A DNA stretch of 7,959 nt from Clostridiaceae bacterium (GCA_016297555.1 JAEDGK010000097.1:1-7959); one strand, 5' to 3'; shown: positions 1 through 6,183, numbered from the stretch's first letter. Notes: a model not told the origin generated them from the sequence alone. Numbers and translations are program-made.

Positions 1-95
1 TCAGCTCCCCTGCCCTTAAATCGGTTGGCACAGGCGTGAACAAGCCCGAGGTTATTCTCGATAAGCTCGTCTCTCTCGCTCTTAATCCGAGCCAC
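1..95 (-). CDS. sigF: RNA polymerase sigma-F factor, N-terminal fragment (runs off window)
   Basis: Only the first 31 codons are present; the gene continues beyond base 1. They read MARIKSERDELIENN, then LGLVHACANRFKGRGA. This is the start of sigma-70 region 2 (core-binding LIENNLGLV helix, then the RFKGRG segment that precedes the usual YDDL-QIG motif). Sigma-F directs the first forespore-specific transcription during sporulation. The GTG at 95-93 was chosen because it lies 4 nt after the spoIIAB stop and has an AAGG ribosome site about 11 nt upstream. Upstream in-frame TTG codons lie inside spoIIAB. The protein starts about 26 residues later than Bacillus subtilis sigma-F when aligned at the LIE(K/N)N block. 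Gene order AA-AB-AC and tight packing support the sigF call over the close paralogue sigma-G; the fragment alone could not separate them. Confidence 0.82.
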   Translation of the reverse strand, partial: MARIKSERDELIENNLGLVHACANRFKGRGA

Positions 96-99
96 GCAA

Positions 100-528
100 T
101 CACCGACCTTCAAAGCGTTTTTCAAGCGTAACCGTTGTTCCCTTTCCGACCTTTGAACTGACTTTTATTCTGTCGCAGAAGCTTTCCATAACCGCAAAGC
201 CGAGACCTGCGCGCTCTCCGCCAAGGGTTGTAAATAACGGCTCCATTGCCTGCTTGACATCGGCAATTCCGCATCCTTTATCTTTAATTTTGATTTTCAC
301 GGTTCGGTTTTCAAAAATTCCCGCCCATATGTATATTTTCCCCATGGTTTCGGGGTAGGCGTGAACTATGCAGTTTGTAACCGCTTCGCTGACGGCGGTT
401 TTAATATCCGATATTTCTTCAATATTCGGGTCGAGCTGAGCAGCAAATGCCGCAACGGCGGATCTTGCAAAGGCTTCGTTGACCGAGCGGCTTTCAATTT
501 GAAGCCGCATTTCGTTTATTGCTTTCAT
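100..528 (-). CDS. spoIIAB: Anti-sigma F factor / serine kinase SpoIIAB
   Basis: This is a 142-residue GHKL-fold (HATPase_c) protein. In the family it binds and inhibits sigma-F and phosphorylates SpoIIAA with ATP in the predivisional cell. Visible motifs are the N box SEAVTN (Glu48, Asn52), the G1 box DKGCG (Asp83, Gly85, Gly87), and the glycine-rich ATP-lid segment GGERAGLGF at 103-111. Arg22 in NEAFAR matches B. subtilis Arg20, a residue needed for sigma-F and SpoIIAA binding. Length agrees with the B. subtilis protein (146 aa). The frame is open back to a TTG at 549, but that start would place the ribosome site inside the gene. The ATG at 528 has GAGGAGG upstream and matches the family start (MK.NEM). 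It sits 17 nt after spoIIAA and 4 nt before sigF, so translational coupling is likely. Confidence 0.96.
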   Translation of the reverse strand: MKAINEMRLQIESRSVNEAFARSAVAAFAAQLDPNIEEISDIKTAVSEAVTNCIVHAYPETMGKIYIWAGIFENRTVKIKIKDKGCGIADVKQAMEPLFTTLGGERAGLGFAVMESFCDRIKVSSKVGKGTTVTLEKRFEGR

Positions 529-540
529 TGCTGATTTATT

Positions 541-547
541 CCTCCTC
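541..547 (-). promoter_or_regulatory. Ribosome binding site of spoIIAB, fused to the spoIIAA stop codon
   Basis: GAGGAGG begins at the second base of the spoIIAA TGA stop (548-546) and ends 12 nt before the ATG at 528. It decides the spoIIAB start against the TTG at 549. It also suggests that ribosomes finishing spoIIAA reload directly onto spoIIAB. Confidence 0.8.
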
Positions 548-860
548 AATGTTTTGCTTTAAGCGTTACAAGCTTTTCAAGACCTGCAAGCTTCATCATT
601 GAAAACAGCCTGTCCGACAGATTGACAACTTCAATGTTGCCGCCGTAGCTTTCAACAATTCTGTATCTGCCGAGAACAAAGCCTATTCCCGAGCTGTCCA
701 TAAAAGACACATCCGCAAAATCAAGGCGGACATTGGGCGCGGCGGCCGACTGAATTGCTTCGTCTGCTTCAAGGCGCAGAGCCGCCGCATTATGATGGTC
801 TATTTCGCCGCTCAGAGCGATTGTTACTCTGACGGGTGTTGAGGATATTCTGATAGCCAT
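546..860 (-). CDS. spoIIAA: Anti-sigma F factor antagonist SpoIIAA
   Basis: A 104-residue single STAS-domain protein. In the family, unphosphorylated SpoIIAA binds SpoIIAB and frees sigma-F; SpoIIAB inactivates it by phosphorylation and SpoIIE reactivates it. The SGEIDHHNA motif (17-25) and FMDSSGIGFVLGRY (53-66) match B. subtilis SpoIIAA closely. Ser56, the first serine after the Asp, aligns with phosphorylated Ser58. The protein is somewhat shorter than B. subtilis SpoIIAA, lacking most of the C-terminal tail. The ATG at 860 has a strong site, AAGGAAGGTG, 5 nt upstream. It is the first gene of the spoIIA operon. STAS antagonists also occur in the SigB/Rsb systems, but the adjoining spoIIAB and sigF settle the identity. 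Confidence 0.96.
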   Translation of the reverse strand: MAIRISSTPVRVTIALSGEIDHHNAAALRLEADEAIQSAAAPNVRLDFADVSFMDSSGIGFVLGRYRIVESYGGNIEVVNLSDRLFSMMKLAGLEKLVTLKAKH

Positions 861-883
861 TTTTTCACCTTCCTTAATTCAGC

Positions 884-918
884 AAATAAAAAATCCCTTA
901 TCTCAAAGGATAAGGGAT
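884..918 (-). terminator. Intrinsic terminator after folC
   Basis: A perfect 10-bp inverted repeat, ATCCCTTATC (893-902) and GATAAGGGAT (909-918), surrounds a 6-nt loop. Read on the minus strand, the stem is followed by TTTTTTATTT. It lies 38 bp past the folC stop and about 33 bp before the spoIIAA start, so it should end the valS-folC transcript. Only modestly GC-rich, it may leak into spoIIA. Confidence 0.85.
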
Positions 919-956
919 AAACCGTAAAAAATTTGTTGAATTGTATTCGCAATATA

Positions 957-2234
957 CTAAAAATTATAAAGAATTCCGCGTATTTCACCGGCAAGATAAA
1001 ATGAGCCGCAGACAACCAAAGCGTCATAATCGGCAAGCCGTTCAAGCGCCGCCTTTGCGGCAGACGCGGGGTTTGGAATTTCTGAGCAATCATCACAGAA
1101 AAGCTCCGCTTTCTCTTTAAGTTTACCGCTGTTCAGAGCGCGAGAAACAGAAGCTTGCGTTGAAATAAATCCGTCTGCAAGCGGTGCGGCAATTCGCAGA
1201 TAAGCCATATAATCTTTGTCAGCCATCATTGAACAAAGCATCAGAATTTTTTTGCCGCTGAGACGCTTTTTGATGAAATCCGCCAAAGCAAGGGCACAGC
1301 CCTCATTATGGCCGCCGTCAAGCAGAATAACGGGATTTTTTTTGATAAGTTCAAGCCTTGCAGGCATTGATGAACATTCAATGCCCGTTTTTATTGCTTC
1401 ATCCGAAATACTTATTCCGTTGAAATTCAAGGCTCTTACTGCTTCGATCGCCGTGCAGGCGTTATAAACCATATGTCTGCCTGCAAGCGGCAGTATAAAA
1501 TCAGTTCCGTTATAGGACACTTGCGTTCCGTCTATGCTCTCCGTACCGATTTTAAGACGGCTCAAATCCGGAATAATCAGCGTGTTTGATTTTTCACGGC
1601 AGTTTTTTTCAATAACTTCAAGCGCTGCGGCTTGCTGAAACGGATAGCAAACCGTAACGCCGCCGTGCTTTATTATTCCGCACTTTTCAGCGGCAATTTT
1701 ATCAATCGTATCTCCGAGAATTGCCGTATGGTCAAGAGAAATGCTTGTTATCACGCTAATATACGGTGTATCAATAATGTTGGTTGAATCAAGCCTGCCG
1801 CCAAGACCGACCTCAATAACCGCAAAATCGCACTCTTTCTCTTTGAAGTAAAGAAACGCCGCCGCCGTAATTGCTTCAAATTCAGTAGGCTGAATATTTT
1901 CCGAAGCAAGCTTCTCAATCGCCGTTTTTACTCTTTCAACGCAGTAGGCAAGCTCATTTTCTGCAATCATATTGCCGTTAAGCTGAATTCTCTCTCTGAA
2001 ATCTGAGACATAAGGAGAGATAAAAAGCCCCGTTTTATATCCGCTCTTTTGCAGAATGTTTGAAATCATTGTTGAGGTTGAGCCTTTGCCGTTGGTTCCT
2101 GCAACATGAATAACTTTCAGCTCTCTCTGAGGATTGCCGAGAGCAGAACAAAGCGCGTTTATCCGTTCAAGCCCCGGATTTATGCCGAATTTTTCGAGAG
2201 AATGTATATATTCAATCGCTTCTGTGCAATTCAC
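957..2234 (-). CDS. folC: Bifunctional folylpolyglutamate synthase / dihydrofolate synthase
   Basis: A 425-residue cytosolic Mur-ligase-family enzyme, the usual length for FolC. It adds glutamates to folates with ATP and, in many bacteria, also makes dihydrofolate from dihydropteroate. Motifs in order are the P-loop GTNGKGST (46-53), the folate-binding loop SPYVSDFRERI (73-83), EFEAITAAAF (118-127), EVGLGGRLDSTN (141-152), SLDHTAILG (166-174), AAEKCGIIK (181-189; one of its lysines is probably the carbamylated residue of the family) and LDGGHN (305-310). GRHMVYNA (252-259) replaces the more common GRHQ..NA. The GTG at 2234 has AGGTG 5 nt upstream and gives the normal family N-terminus. folC follows valS by 57 bp on the same strand, as in the B. 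subtilis valS-folC operon. Whether it carries dihydrofolate synthase activity as well cannot be told from sequence alone. Confidence 0.96.
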   Translation of the reverse strand: MNCTEAIEYIHSLEKFGINPGLERINALCSALGNPQRELKVIHVAGTNGKGSTSTMISNILQKSGYKTGLFISPYVSDFRERIQLNGNMIAENELAYCVERVKTAIEKLASENIQPTEFEAITAAAFLYFKEKECDFAVIEVGLGGRLDSTNIIDTPYISVITSISLDHTAILGDTIDKIAAEKCGIIKHGGVTVCYPFQQAAALEVIEKNCREKSNTLIIPDLSRLKIGTESIDGTQVSYNGTDFILPLAGRHMVYNACTAIEAVRALNFNGISISDEAIKTGIECSSMPARLELIKKNPVILLDGGHNEGCALALADFIKKRLSGKKILMLCSMMADKDYMAYLRIAAPLADGFISTQASVSRALNSGKLKEKAELFCDDCSEIPNPASAAKAALERLADYDALVVCGSFYLAGEIRGILYNF

Positions 2235-2250
2235 CGTTTCACCTGCTTTT

Positions 2251-2276
2251 TGAGCCCGGAGAAATCCCCGGGCTCA
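2251..2276 (-). other. GC-rich hairpin between valS and folC
   Basis: TGAGCCCGG (2251-2259) and CCGGGCTCA (2268-2276) form a perfect 9-bp stem with an 8-nt loop. On the minus (transcribed) strand the stem is followed by AAAAAGC, not a T run, so it is not a canonical terminator. It ends about 8 nt before the folC ribosome site. It could be a processing or stability element or could modulate folC translation; that role is inference. Confidence 0.6.
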
Positions 2277-2291
2277 TCTTAATTATGACTG

Positions 2292-4910
2292 TCAGCCTAA
2301 TTTTGCAATGCTGTCTTTCAGCATTGCAATTTTTTCCTGATATTTTGCCGCCTGCTCACGCTGAGCCGCAACAACATTGGCGGGAGCTTTTGCGACAAAG
2401 TTTTCGTTTGAAAGCTTGCCGTTGACAAAAGCAAGGTCTTTTTCAACCGCCGCAAGCTCTTTGTTAAGTCTTGCTCTTTCCGCCTCAAAATCAACAAGCT
2501 CTCCCATGGGAATGAAAATTTTTGCGTCATGGGTTACGATACATACCGCACCGTCAAGCTCAAACTCATCGGCAACCTCAACCTCAGACGCACTTGCAAG
2601 CCTCTGCATAAATACGCCGCCCTGCTCAAAGGTATCTTTGTATGAAGTGGCAATATATATTTTAGCTTTCTTTGAGGGAGGAACATTCATTTCCGCTCTG
2701 CGGTTACGAATGGCGCGGACAGCCGACATAATTCTTTCCATCTCCGCTTCCTCGGCAGAGAAAGAGAGTTTTTCGTCAAACTCAGGCCATGAGGAAATCA
2801 TTATCGATTCGCCCTCGTGAGGAAGGCTCTGCCAAATTTCTTCGGTGATAAACGGCATAAAGGGATGAAGAAGCTTAAGTGTGCCGCTCATTACCCAAAC
2901 GAGAACCTGCTTTGCGGTTTTTGCCTGCTCGCCGCCTTTTTGCAATCTGATTTTTGCAAGCTCGATATACCAATCGCAGAAAACATCCCAAATGAAATCA
3001 TAGAGCTTTGCAACGGCAACGCCGAGCTCAAATTTTTCAAGATTTTCCGTAACCTCTTTTGCAAGGCTGTTGAAAAGGCTGATAATCCACTTATCCTCAA
3101 GCGCGAGGTTTTCGGGAAGCTCGCAGGGAATTTCCTCATCGCCGATATTCATAAGAATAAATCTTGCGGCATTCCAAAGCTTGTTTGCAAAATTTCGGCT
3201 TGCGCTTACCTTTTCATCGGAGAAGCGCATATCGTTTCCGGGGCTGTTGCCCGTAGCAAGAGTAAATCTGAGAGCGTCTGCGCCGTATTTATCAATTACT
3301 TCAAGCGGGTCAATTCCGTTGCCGAGCGACTTAGACATTTTTCTGCCCTGAGCATCTCTGACAATACCGTGAATAAATACCGTTTTGAAAGGCTCGCAGC
3401 CCATCTGCTCACAGCTGGAGAAAATCATTCTCGCTACCCAGAAGAATATTATATCATAGCCCGTAACAAGAGTGCTTGTGGGGAAATAATGCTCAAGCTC
3501 GGGAGTTTTATCAGGCCAGCCGAGAGTTGAGAACGGCCAGAGAGCTGAAGAAAACCATGTGTCAAGAGTATCGGGATCCTGCTCTACCCTGCCGCCGCAC
3601 TTCGGGCAGCAGTCGGGAGCTGTTTTGGCAACCGTGATTTCGCCGCAGTCCCGGCAATAATAAGCGGGAATTCTGTGACCCCACCAAAGCTGACGGGAAA
3701 TGCACCAATCCTTGATGTTCTCCATCCAATGGAAATAGGTCTTTTCAAATCTTTCAGGAACAAACTTGGTCTTGCCGCTTCTTACACATTCGATTGCAGG
3801 CTCGGCAAGCGGCTGCATTTTAACGAACCACTGCTTTGAAACACGGGGCTCAACGCTGGTGTGGCAGCGGTAGCAAGTGCCGACATTATGGTTATAATCC
3901 TCAATTTTAACCAGAGCGCCCTCGGCTTCAAGGTCGGCAACAATGGCTTTGCGAGCCTCGTATCTGTCCATACCCGCATACTTGGGATAATCGGCGGTAA
4001 TCTTTGCGTCATCAGTCATAACATTGATAACTTCAAGGTTATGGCGCAGACCGACTTCAAAGTCGTTGGGATCATGCGCGGGAGTGATTTTAACAACGCC
4101 CGTTCCGAAATCCATCTCAACATATTCATCGGCAATAACGGGTATTTCACGGTGAACGATGGGAAGGATGAGAGTTTTGCCGATTATATCCTTATATCTT
4201 TCATCATTGGGATTAACAGCAACGGCGGTATCTCCGAGCAGAGTTTCGGGTCTTGTGGTTGCAAGCTGCAAATAACCGCTTCCGTCCTTAAACGGATATC
4301 GCAGATGCCAGAAATGACCTGCCTGGTCTTCGTATTCTACCTCTGCGTCGGAAATTGAAGTAAGGCAATGGGGACACCAGTTGATTATTCTTTCACCCCT
4401 GTAAATAAGTCCCTTTTCATAAAGACGGCAGAAAACCTCCAAAACAGCCTTGCTGCAACCCTCGTCAAGAGTAAAACGCTCTCTGTCCCAATCGCAGGAA
4501 GAACCCATTTTTTTAAGCTGTTCAATGATACGGCCGCCGTATTTTGCTTTCCAATCCCACGCGCGTTCAAGGAAAGCTTCTCTGCCGATATCTTCTTTAG
4601 TCAAACCCTCTTTTTTCATCGCTTCAACGATTTTGGCCTCGGTTGCTATTGAAGCGTGGTCGGTTCCGGGCAGCCAAAGAGCATCATAGCCCTGCATTCT
4701 TCTCCAGCGGATAAGAATATCCTGAAGCGTATTGTCAAGAGCGTGACCCATATGGAGCTGACCTGTGATGTTGGGCGGAGGAATAACGATTGTGTAAGGT
4801 TTTTTATTGTTTTCAACCTTTGCGTGAAAATATTTGCCTTTCAACCAAAAGTCATAGATTCGATCCTCAACATTTTTTGGATCATACTGCTTGGCAAGCT
4901 CCTTTGCCAT
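2292..4910 (-). CDS. valS: Valyl-tRNA synthetase
   Basis: An 872-residue cytosolic class Ia synthetase, close to the usual family length of about 880. It charges tRNA-Val with valine. Domains in order: Rossmann catalytic core with the HIGH motif in PPNITGQLHMGHA (HMGH 53-56); the CP1 editing domain with ATTRPETLLGDTAVAVNP (217-234) and TGVVKITPAHDPNDF (270-284), which clears mischarged Thr-tRNA-Val; cysteine pairs typical of zinc knuckles (WCPHC 178-182, CYRC 346-349, YCRDC 418-422, CCPKC 434-438); GYDIIFFWVARM (484-495); KMSKS (524-528); an anticodon-binding helical domain; and a C-terminal Val-type coiled coil at roughly 805-872 (FEAERARLNKELAAVEKDL onward). The ATG at 4910 has GAAAGGA about 10 nt upstream. 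A T-box leader directly precedes it, so expression should respond to uncharged tRNA-Val. No motif is missing. Confidence 0.99.
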   Translation of the reverse strand: MAKELAKQYDPKNVEDRIYDFWLKGKYFHAKVENNKKPYTIVIPPPNITGQLHMGHALDNTLQDILIRWRRMQGYDALWLPGTDHASIATEAKIVEAMKKEGLTKEDIGREAFLERAWDWKAKYGGRIIEQLKKMGSSCDWDRERFTLDEGCSKAVLEVFCRLYEKGLIYRGERIINWCPHCLTSISDAEVEYEDQAGHFWHLRYPFKDGSGYLQLATTRPETLLGDTAVAVNPNDERYKDIIGKTLILPIVHREIPVIADEYVEMDFGTGVVKITPAHDPNDFEVGLRHNLEVINVMTDDAKITADYPKYAGMDRYEARKAIVADLEAEGALVKIEDYNHNVGTCYRCHTSVEPRVSKQWFVKMQPLAEPAIECVRSGKTKFVPERFEKTYFHWMENIKDWCISRQLWWGHRIPAYYCRDCGEITVAKTAPDCCPKCGGRVEQDPDTLDTWFSSALWPFSTLGWPDKTPELEHYFPTSTLVTGYDIIFFWVARMIFSSCEQMGCEPFKTVFIHGIVRDAQGRKMSKSLGNGIDPLEVIDKYGADALRFTLATGNSPGNDMRFSDEKVSASRNFANKLWNAARFILMNIGDEEIPCELPENLALEDKWIISLFNSLAKEVTENLEKFELGVAVAKLYDFIWDVFCDWYIELAKIRLQKGGEQAKTAKQVLVWVMSGTLKLLHPFMPFITEEIWQSLPHEGESIMISSWPEFDEKLSFSAEEAEMERIMSAVRAIRNRRAEMNVPPSKKAKIYIATSYKDTFEQGGVFMQRLASASEVEVADEFELDGAVCIVTHDAKIFIPMGELVDFEAERARLNKELAAVEKDLAFVNGKLSNENFVAKAPANVVAAQREQAAKYQEKIAMLKDSIAKLG
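2303..2335 (+). terminator. Plus-strand terminator-shaped hairpin inside the 3' end of valS
   Basis: TTGCAATGCTG (2303-2313) and CAGCATTGCAA (2319-2329) form a perfect 11-bp stem with a TCTTT loop. On the plus strand it is followed by six T's (2330-2335). It lies within the last valS codons (KIAMLKDSIAKLG), so it would stop transcription running antisense into valS. No plus-strand gene lies to its left in this window. The shape is certain; the function is speculative. Confidence 0.4.
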
Positions 4911-4941
4911 AAGAAATCAGTCCTTTCTTTTGTGAGACAAT

Positions 4942-4983
4942 AAAAAAATCGTCTCACGGATTTAAAATAAATCAATGAGACGA
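4942..4983 (-). terminator. T-box leader terminator of valS
   Basis: Read on the minus strand, TCGTCTCA (4983-4976) pairs with TGAGACGA (4956-4949). Inside it, GATTTA (4973-4968, as TAAATC on the plus strand) pairs with TAAATC (4964-4959), closing a small loop. Seven T's follow (4948-4942). Its 5' arm is also the 3' half of the antiterminator, so the two folds exclude each other. It lies 31 bp before the valS ATG. Confidence 0.92.
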
Positions 4984-5011
4984 GTAAAAATCATACCCGC
5001 GGTACCACTCA
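4976..5011 (-). promoter_or_regulatory. T-box antiterminator element
   Basis: On the minus strand, helix A1 is TGAG (5011-5008) with CTCA (4979-4976). The 7-nt bulge TGGTACC (5007-5001) receives the tRNA acceptor end. Helix A2 is GCGGGTA (5000-4994) with TACTCGT (4986-4980), including G-U pairs, around loop TGATTTT. This is the canonical geometry of the class. Confidence 0.9.
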
Positions 5012-5121
5012 AATTGCGCCGAAAGGCGCCTCTCTCAGGCTCTGACAAGCCCTTTGCATTAACGCAGCGTCACGGAAAGGGTCTACTTGCAAAAACGCTT
5101 TCTTCCTTTCGGCTCGGGGGC

Positions 5122-5127
5122 TACAAC
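5122..5127 (-). promoter_or_regulatory. Candidate specifier codon (GUU or GUA) in T-box stem I
   Basis: The 3' side of the internal loop just above the stem I base reads ACTGTTGTAGC on the minus strand. Two adjacent valine triplets lie here, GTT (5127-5125) and GTA (5124-5122). Either would pair with a tRNA-Val anticodon. Position within stem I is right, but hand folding cannot choose between them. Confidence 0.45.
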
Positions 5128-5224
5128 AGTCATCTGCCGCTCACCGGCTCGCACCAACCGCCGGCTCTCTGAGAGTGCATCAACGCTGCCCTCCCCGTCA
5201 AAGCTTTTGTATTCAATTTGCCTA

Positions 5225-5253
5225 ATTCTAACATATAAAATTTTCAATGTCAA
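5225..5253 (-). promoter_or_regulatory. Sigma-A-type promoter of the valS T-box leader
   Basis: The minus strand has TTGACA (5253-5248), a 17-nt AT-rich spacer, and TAGAAT (5230-5225). The -35 is perfect and the -10 matches 5 of 6 bases. Predicted transcription starts near 5219-5217, about 20 nt before the base of stem I, which fits the riboswitch. The -35 lies only 18 bp after the stop codon of the upstream hydrolase, and no terminator separates them. Confidence 0.88.
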
Positions 5254-5270
5254 TATAATTTTTAGTGTTA

Positions 5271-6104
5271 TTATTGCGTGTCAACGCCGTAAAATTCAAG
5301 CAGGGCAGGATTTATTATTTCATCGGTATAGTTAAAGCAACTGCTGTGACCGCCGCCGATTATCATTATTTCACGCGCCCCCTCAATAGAACGGGTTATC
5401 ATTTTTGAATGTGAGCGCTTTATCATATCGTTTTCGCCGTAAATATTAAGCACGGGAACTTTGATTTGCGACAAATCATCATATGTTAAACGGGGCTGAC
5501 CTACCATCATTCCCTGAATATCTCGCTTGATGGCGATTTTTTCATCTCCCGTTATTTTTGCCGCGGCGCAGAGATAGAGATATTCAAAAACAATGCCTAT
5601 CTGATTGAAGGTTTTGGTGCCGCGCGTGTTAATGTTTGAGCCCATAACGGCAAGAGCCTTAACCCTGTCCTGATGAGCAAGGGTAAAAACAAAGCCGAGA
5701 TTTCCGCCGTCGCTGAAACCGAAAATATTGGTCTGAGCAATTCCGAGATAATCAAGAAGCTTTAAAAGGTCTTCGCTCATGGTTTCAAAATTCATTGTTC
5801 CCTCTTTCCAGCCGGAATTGCCCGTTCCTCTCGGAGAAACGGTTATAACCTTAAAATGCTTTGCCATTTCGGGCAGAATGTTGCCGTCAAAGCTGTGCAT
5901 ACTTCCGCCGTTGGGAGGAAGAAGGAGCAAAGGCTCTCCGTCAAGCTTACCGTATACACCGTATTCAATCTTGACATCACCGCAGTCAACAAAACCGTAT
6001 TCCGCAAGCTCGGGCACGGAATTATCCTGCGCGCCGCACAAAGGAGCACAGCAAAACGCAAGAGGAAAAACTAAAATCAAAGAAAGAACTCTTTTTACAT
6101 TCAT
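5271..6104 (-). CDS. Exported alpha/beta-fold hydrolase, substrate unknown
   Basis: A 277-residue protein. Residues 1-25 form a signal peptide: MNVKR, a hydrophobic stretch, then likely cleavage after CGA (25), so it acts outside the cytoplasmic membrane or anchored in it. No proper lipobox is seen (the residue before the first Cys is Phe). The rest is a single alpha/beta hydrolase domain: oxyanion-loop region LLPPNGG (61-67), SPRGTGNSG (90-98), nucleophile elbow GFSDGG with Ser131, probable acid Asp226 in YGEND, and His253 in GGGHSS. The complete triad suggests an active serine hydrolase; esterase, lipase or peptidase activity cannot be distinguished. The frame is open to a GTG at 6116, but AAGGTGG stands 8 nt before the ATG at 6104, so 6104 is preferred. 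It has its own promoter and reads toward the valS leader. Confidence 0.88.
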   Translation of the reverse strand: MNVKRVLSLILVFPLAFCCAPLCGAQDNSVPELAEYGFVDCGDVKIEYGVYGKLDGEPLLLLPPNGGSMHSFDGNILPEMAKHFKVITVSPRGTGNSGWKEGTMNFETMSEDLLKLLDYLGIAQTNIFGFSDGGNLGFVFTLAHQDRVKALAVMGSNINTRGTKTFNQIGIVFEYLYLCAAAKITGDEKIAIKRDIQGMMVGQPRLTYDDLSQIKVPVLNIYGENDMIKRSHSKMITRSIEGAREIMIIGGGHSSCFNYTDEIINPALLEFYGVDTQ

Positions 6105-6137
6105 CACAGAAACCACCTTATTATTTGTATCAGAGCC

Positions 6138-6165
6138 ATTATATCATAAACAAATATTATTTCAA
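6138..6165 (-). promoter_or_regulatory. Sigma-A-type promoter of the hydrolase gene
   Basis: The minus strand has TTGAAA (6165-6160), a 16-nt spacer and a perfect TATAAT (6143-6138). The start would fall near 6131, giving a leader of about 27 nt with the AAGGTGG ribosome site before the ATG at 6104. Confidence 0.8.
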
Positions 6166-6183
6166 TAGCGAAAGGCATACTTT
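6155..6183 (+). promoter_or_regulatory. Possible sigma-E-like promoter of the SpoVB-like gene
   Basis: TATTATT (6155-6161) matches 6 of 7 positions of the sigma-E -35 consensus KMATATT. After 14 nt, CATACTTT (6176-6183) misses the -10 consensus CATACANT at one position. B. subtilis spoVB is a sigma-E-regulon gene. The weakness is that transcription would start near 6190, at the ATG itself, giving a leaderless message. Confidence 0.35.

Larger units (their letters stand above)
4942..5219 (-). ncRNA. T-box riboswitch (tRNA-Val-responsive leader) of valS
   Basis: The minus-strand leader carries the diagnostic T-box sequence TGGTACCGCG (5007-4998). The UGGU bulge pairs with the NCCA end of uncharged tRNA, and its last U fits the discriminator A of tRNA-Val. 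Distal stem I is recognisable at 5170-5144 (AGAGAGCCGG, then the conserved GGTTGGTGCGAGCC). Stem I closes through CGGGG (5197-5193) with CCCCG (5119-5115). Stem III pairs CAAG..CCCTTT (5089-5076) with AAAGGGCTTG (5055-5046). A GCGCC-TTTC-GGCGC hairpin (5029-5016) precedes the T-box. In this established class, uncharged tRNA stabilises the antiterminator and lets transcription reach valS. The leader runs about 300 nt from the predicted start near 5218. Small reading frames across this region are spurious. Confidence 0.95.

Noticed and set aside
100..549. TTG at 549 as the spoIIAB start
   Set aside because: It would translate the strong GAGGAGG ribosome site as codons 1-3. The ATG at 528 is correctly placed and matches the family N-terminus.
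875..899. Sigma-H-like promoter for spoIIAA (AAGGGATTT and GCTGAATTA)
   Set aside because: The -10-like element matches well, but the spacing is about 7 nt instead of 11-12, and the start would leave the ribosome site too close to or upstream of the transcript 5' end.
824..1096. 90-codon minus-strand frame spanning the spoIIAA start and the folC end
   Set aside because: It crosses the terminator and two well-supported genes in another frame and has no motif.
2817..3530. 237-codon plus-strand open frame opposite valS
   Set aside because: It is fully antisense to conserved ValRS sequence including KMSKS and the tRNA-binding domain. It has no recognisable domain and no convincing ribosome site.
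3861..4358. 165-codon plus-strand open frame opposite the valS editing domain
   Set aside because: It mirrors conserved valS codons and shows no family motif; it is explained by codon bias of the real gene.
4975..5335. Small plus-strand open frames across the valS leader
   Set aside because: The region is a structured T-box RNA on the other strand, which explains its conservation-like features; the peptides look like nothing known.
6030..6104. Lipoprotein signal (lipobox) in the hydrolase
   Set aside because: Cysteines occur at 18, 19 and 23, but the residues before them (Phe, Cys, Leu) do not fit the small residue needed at -1.
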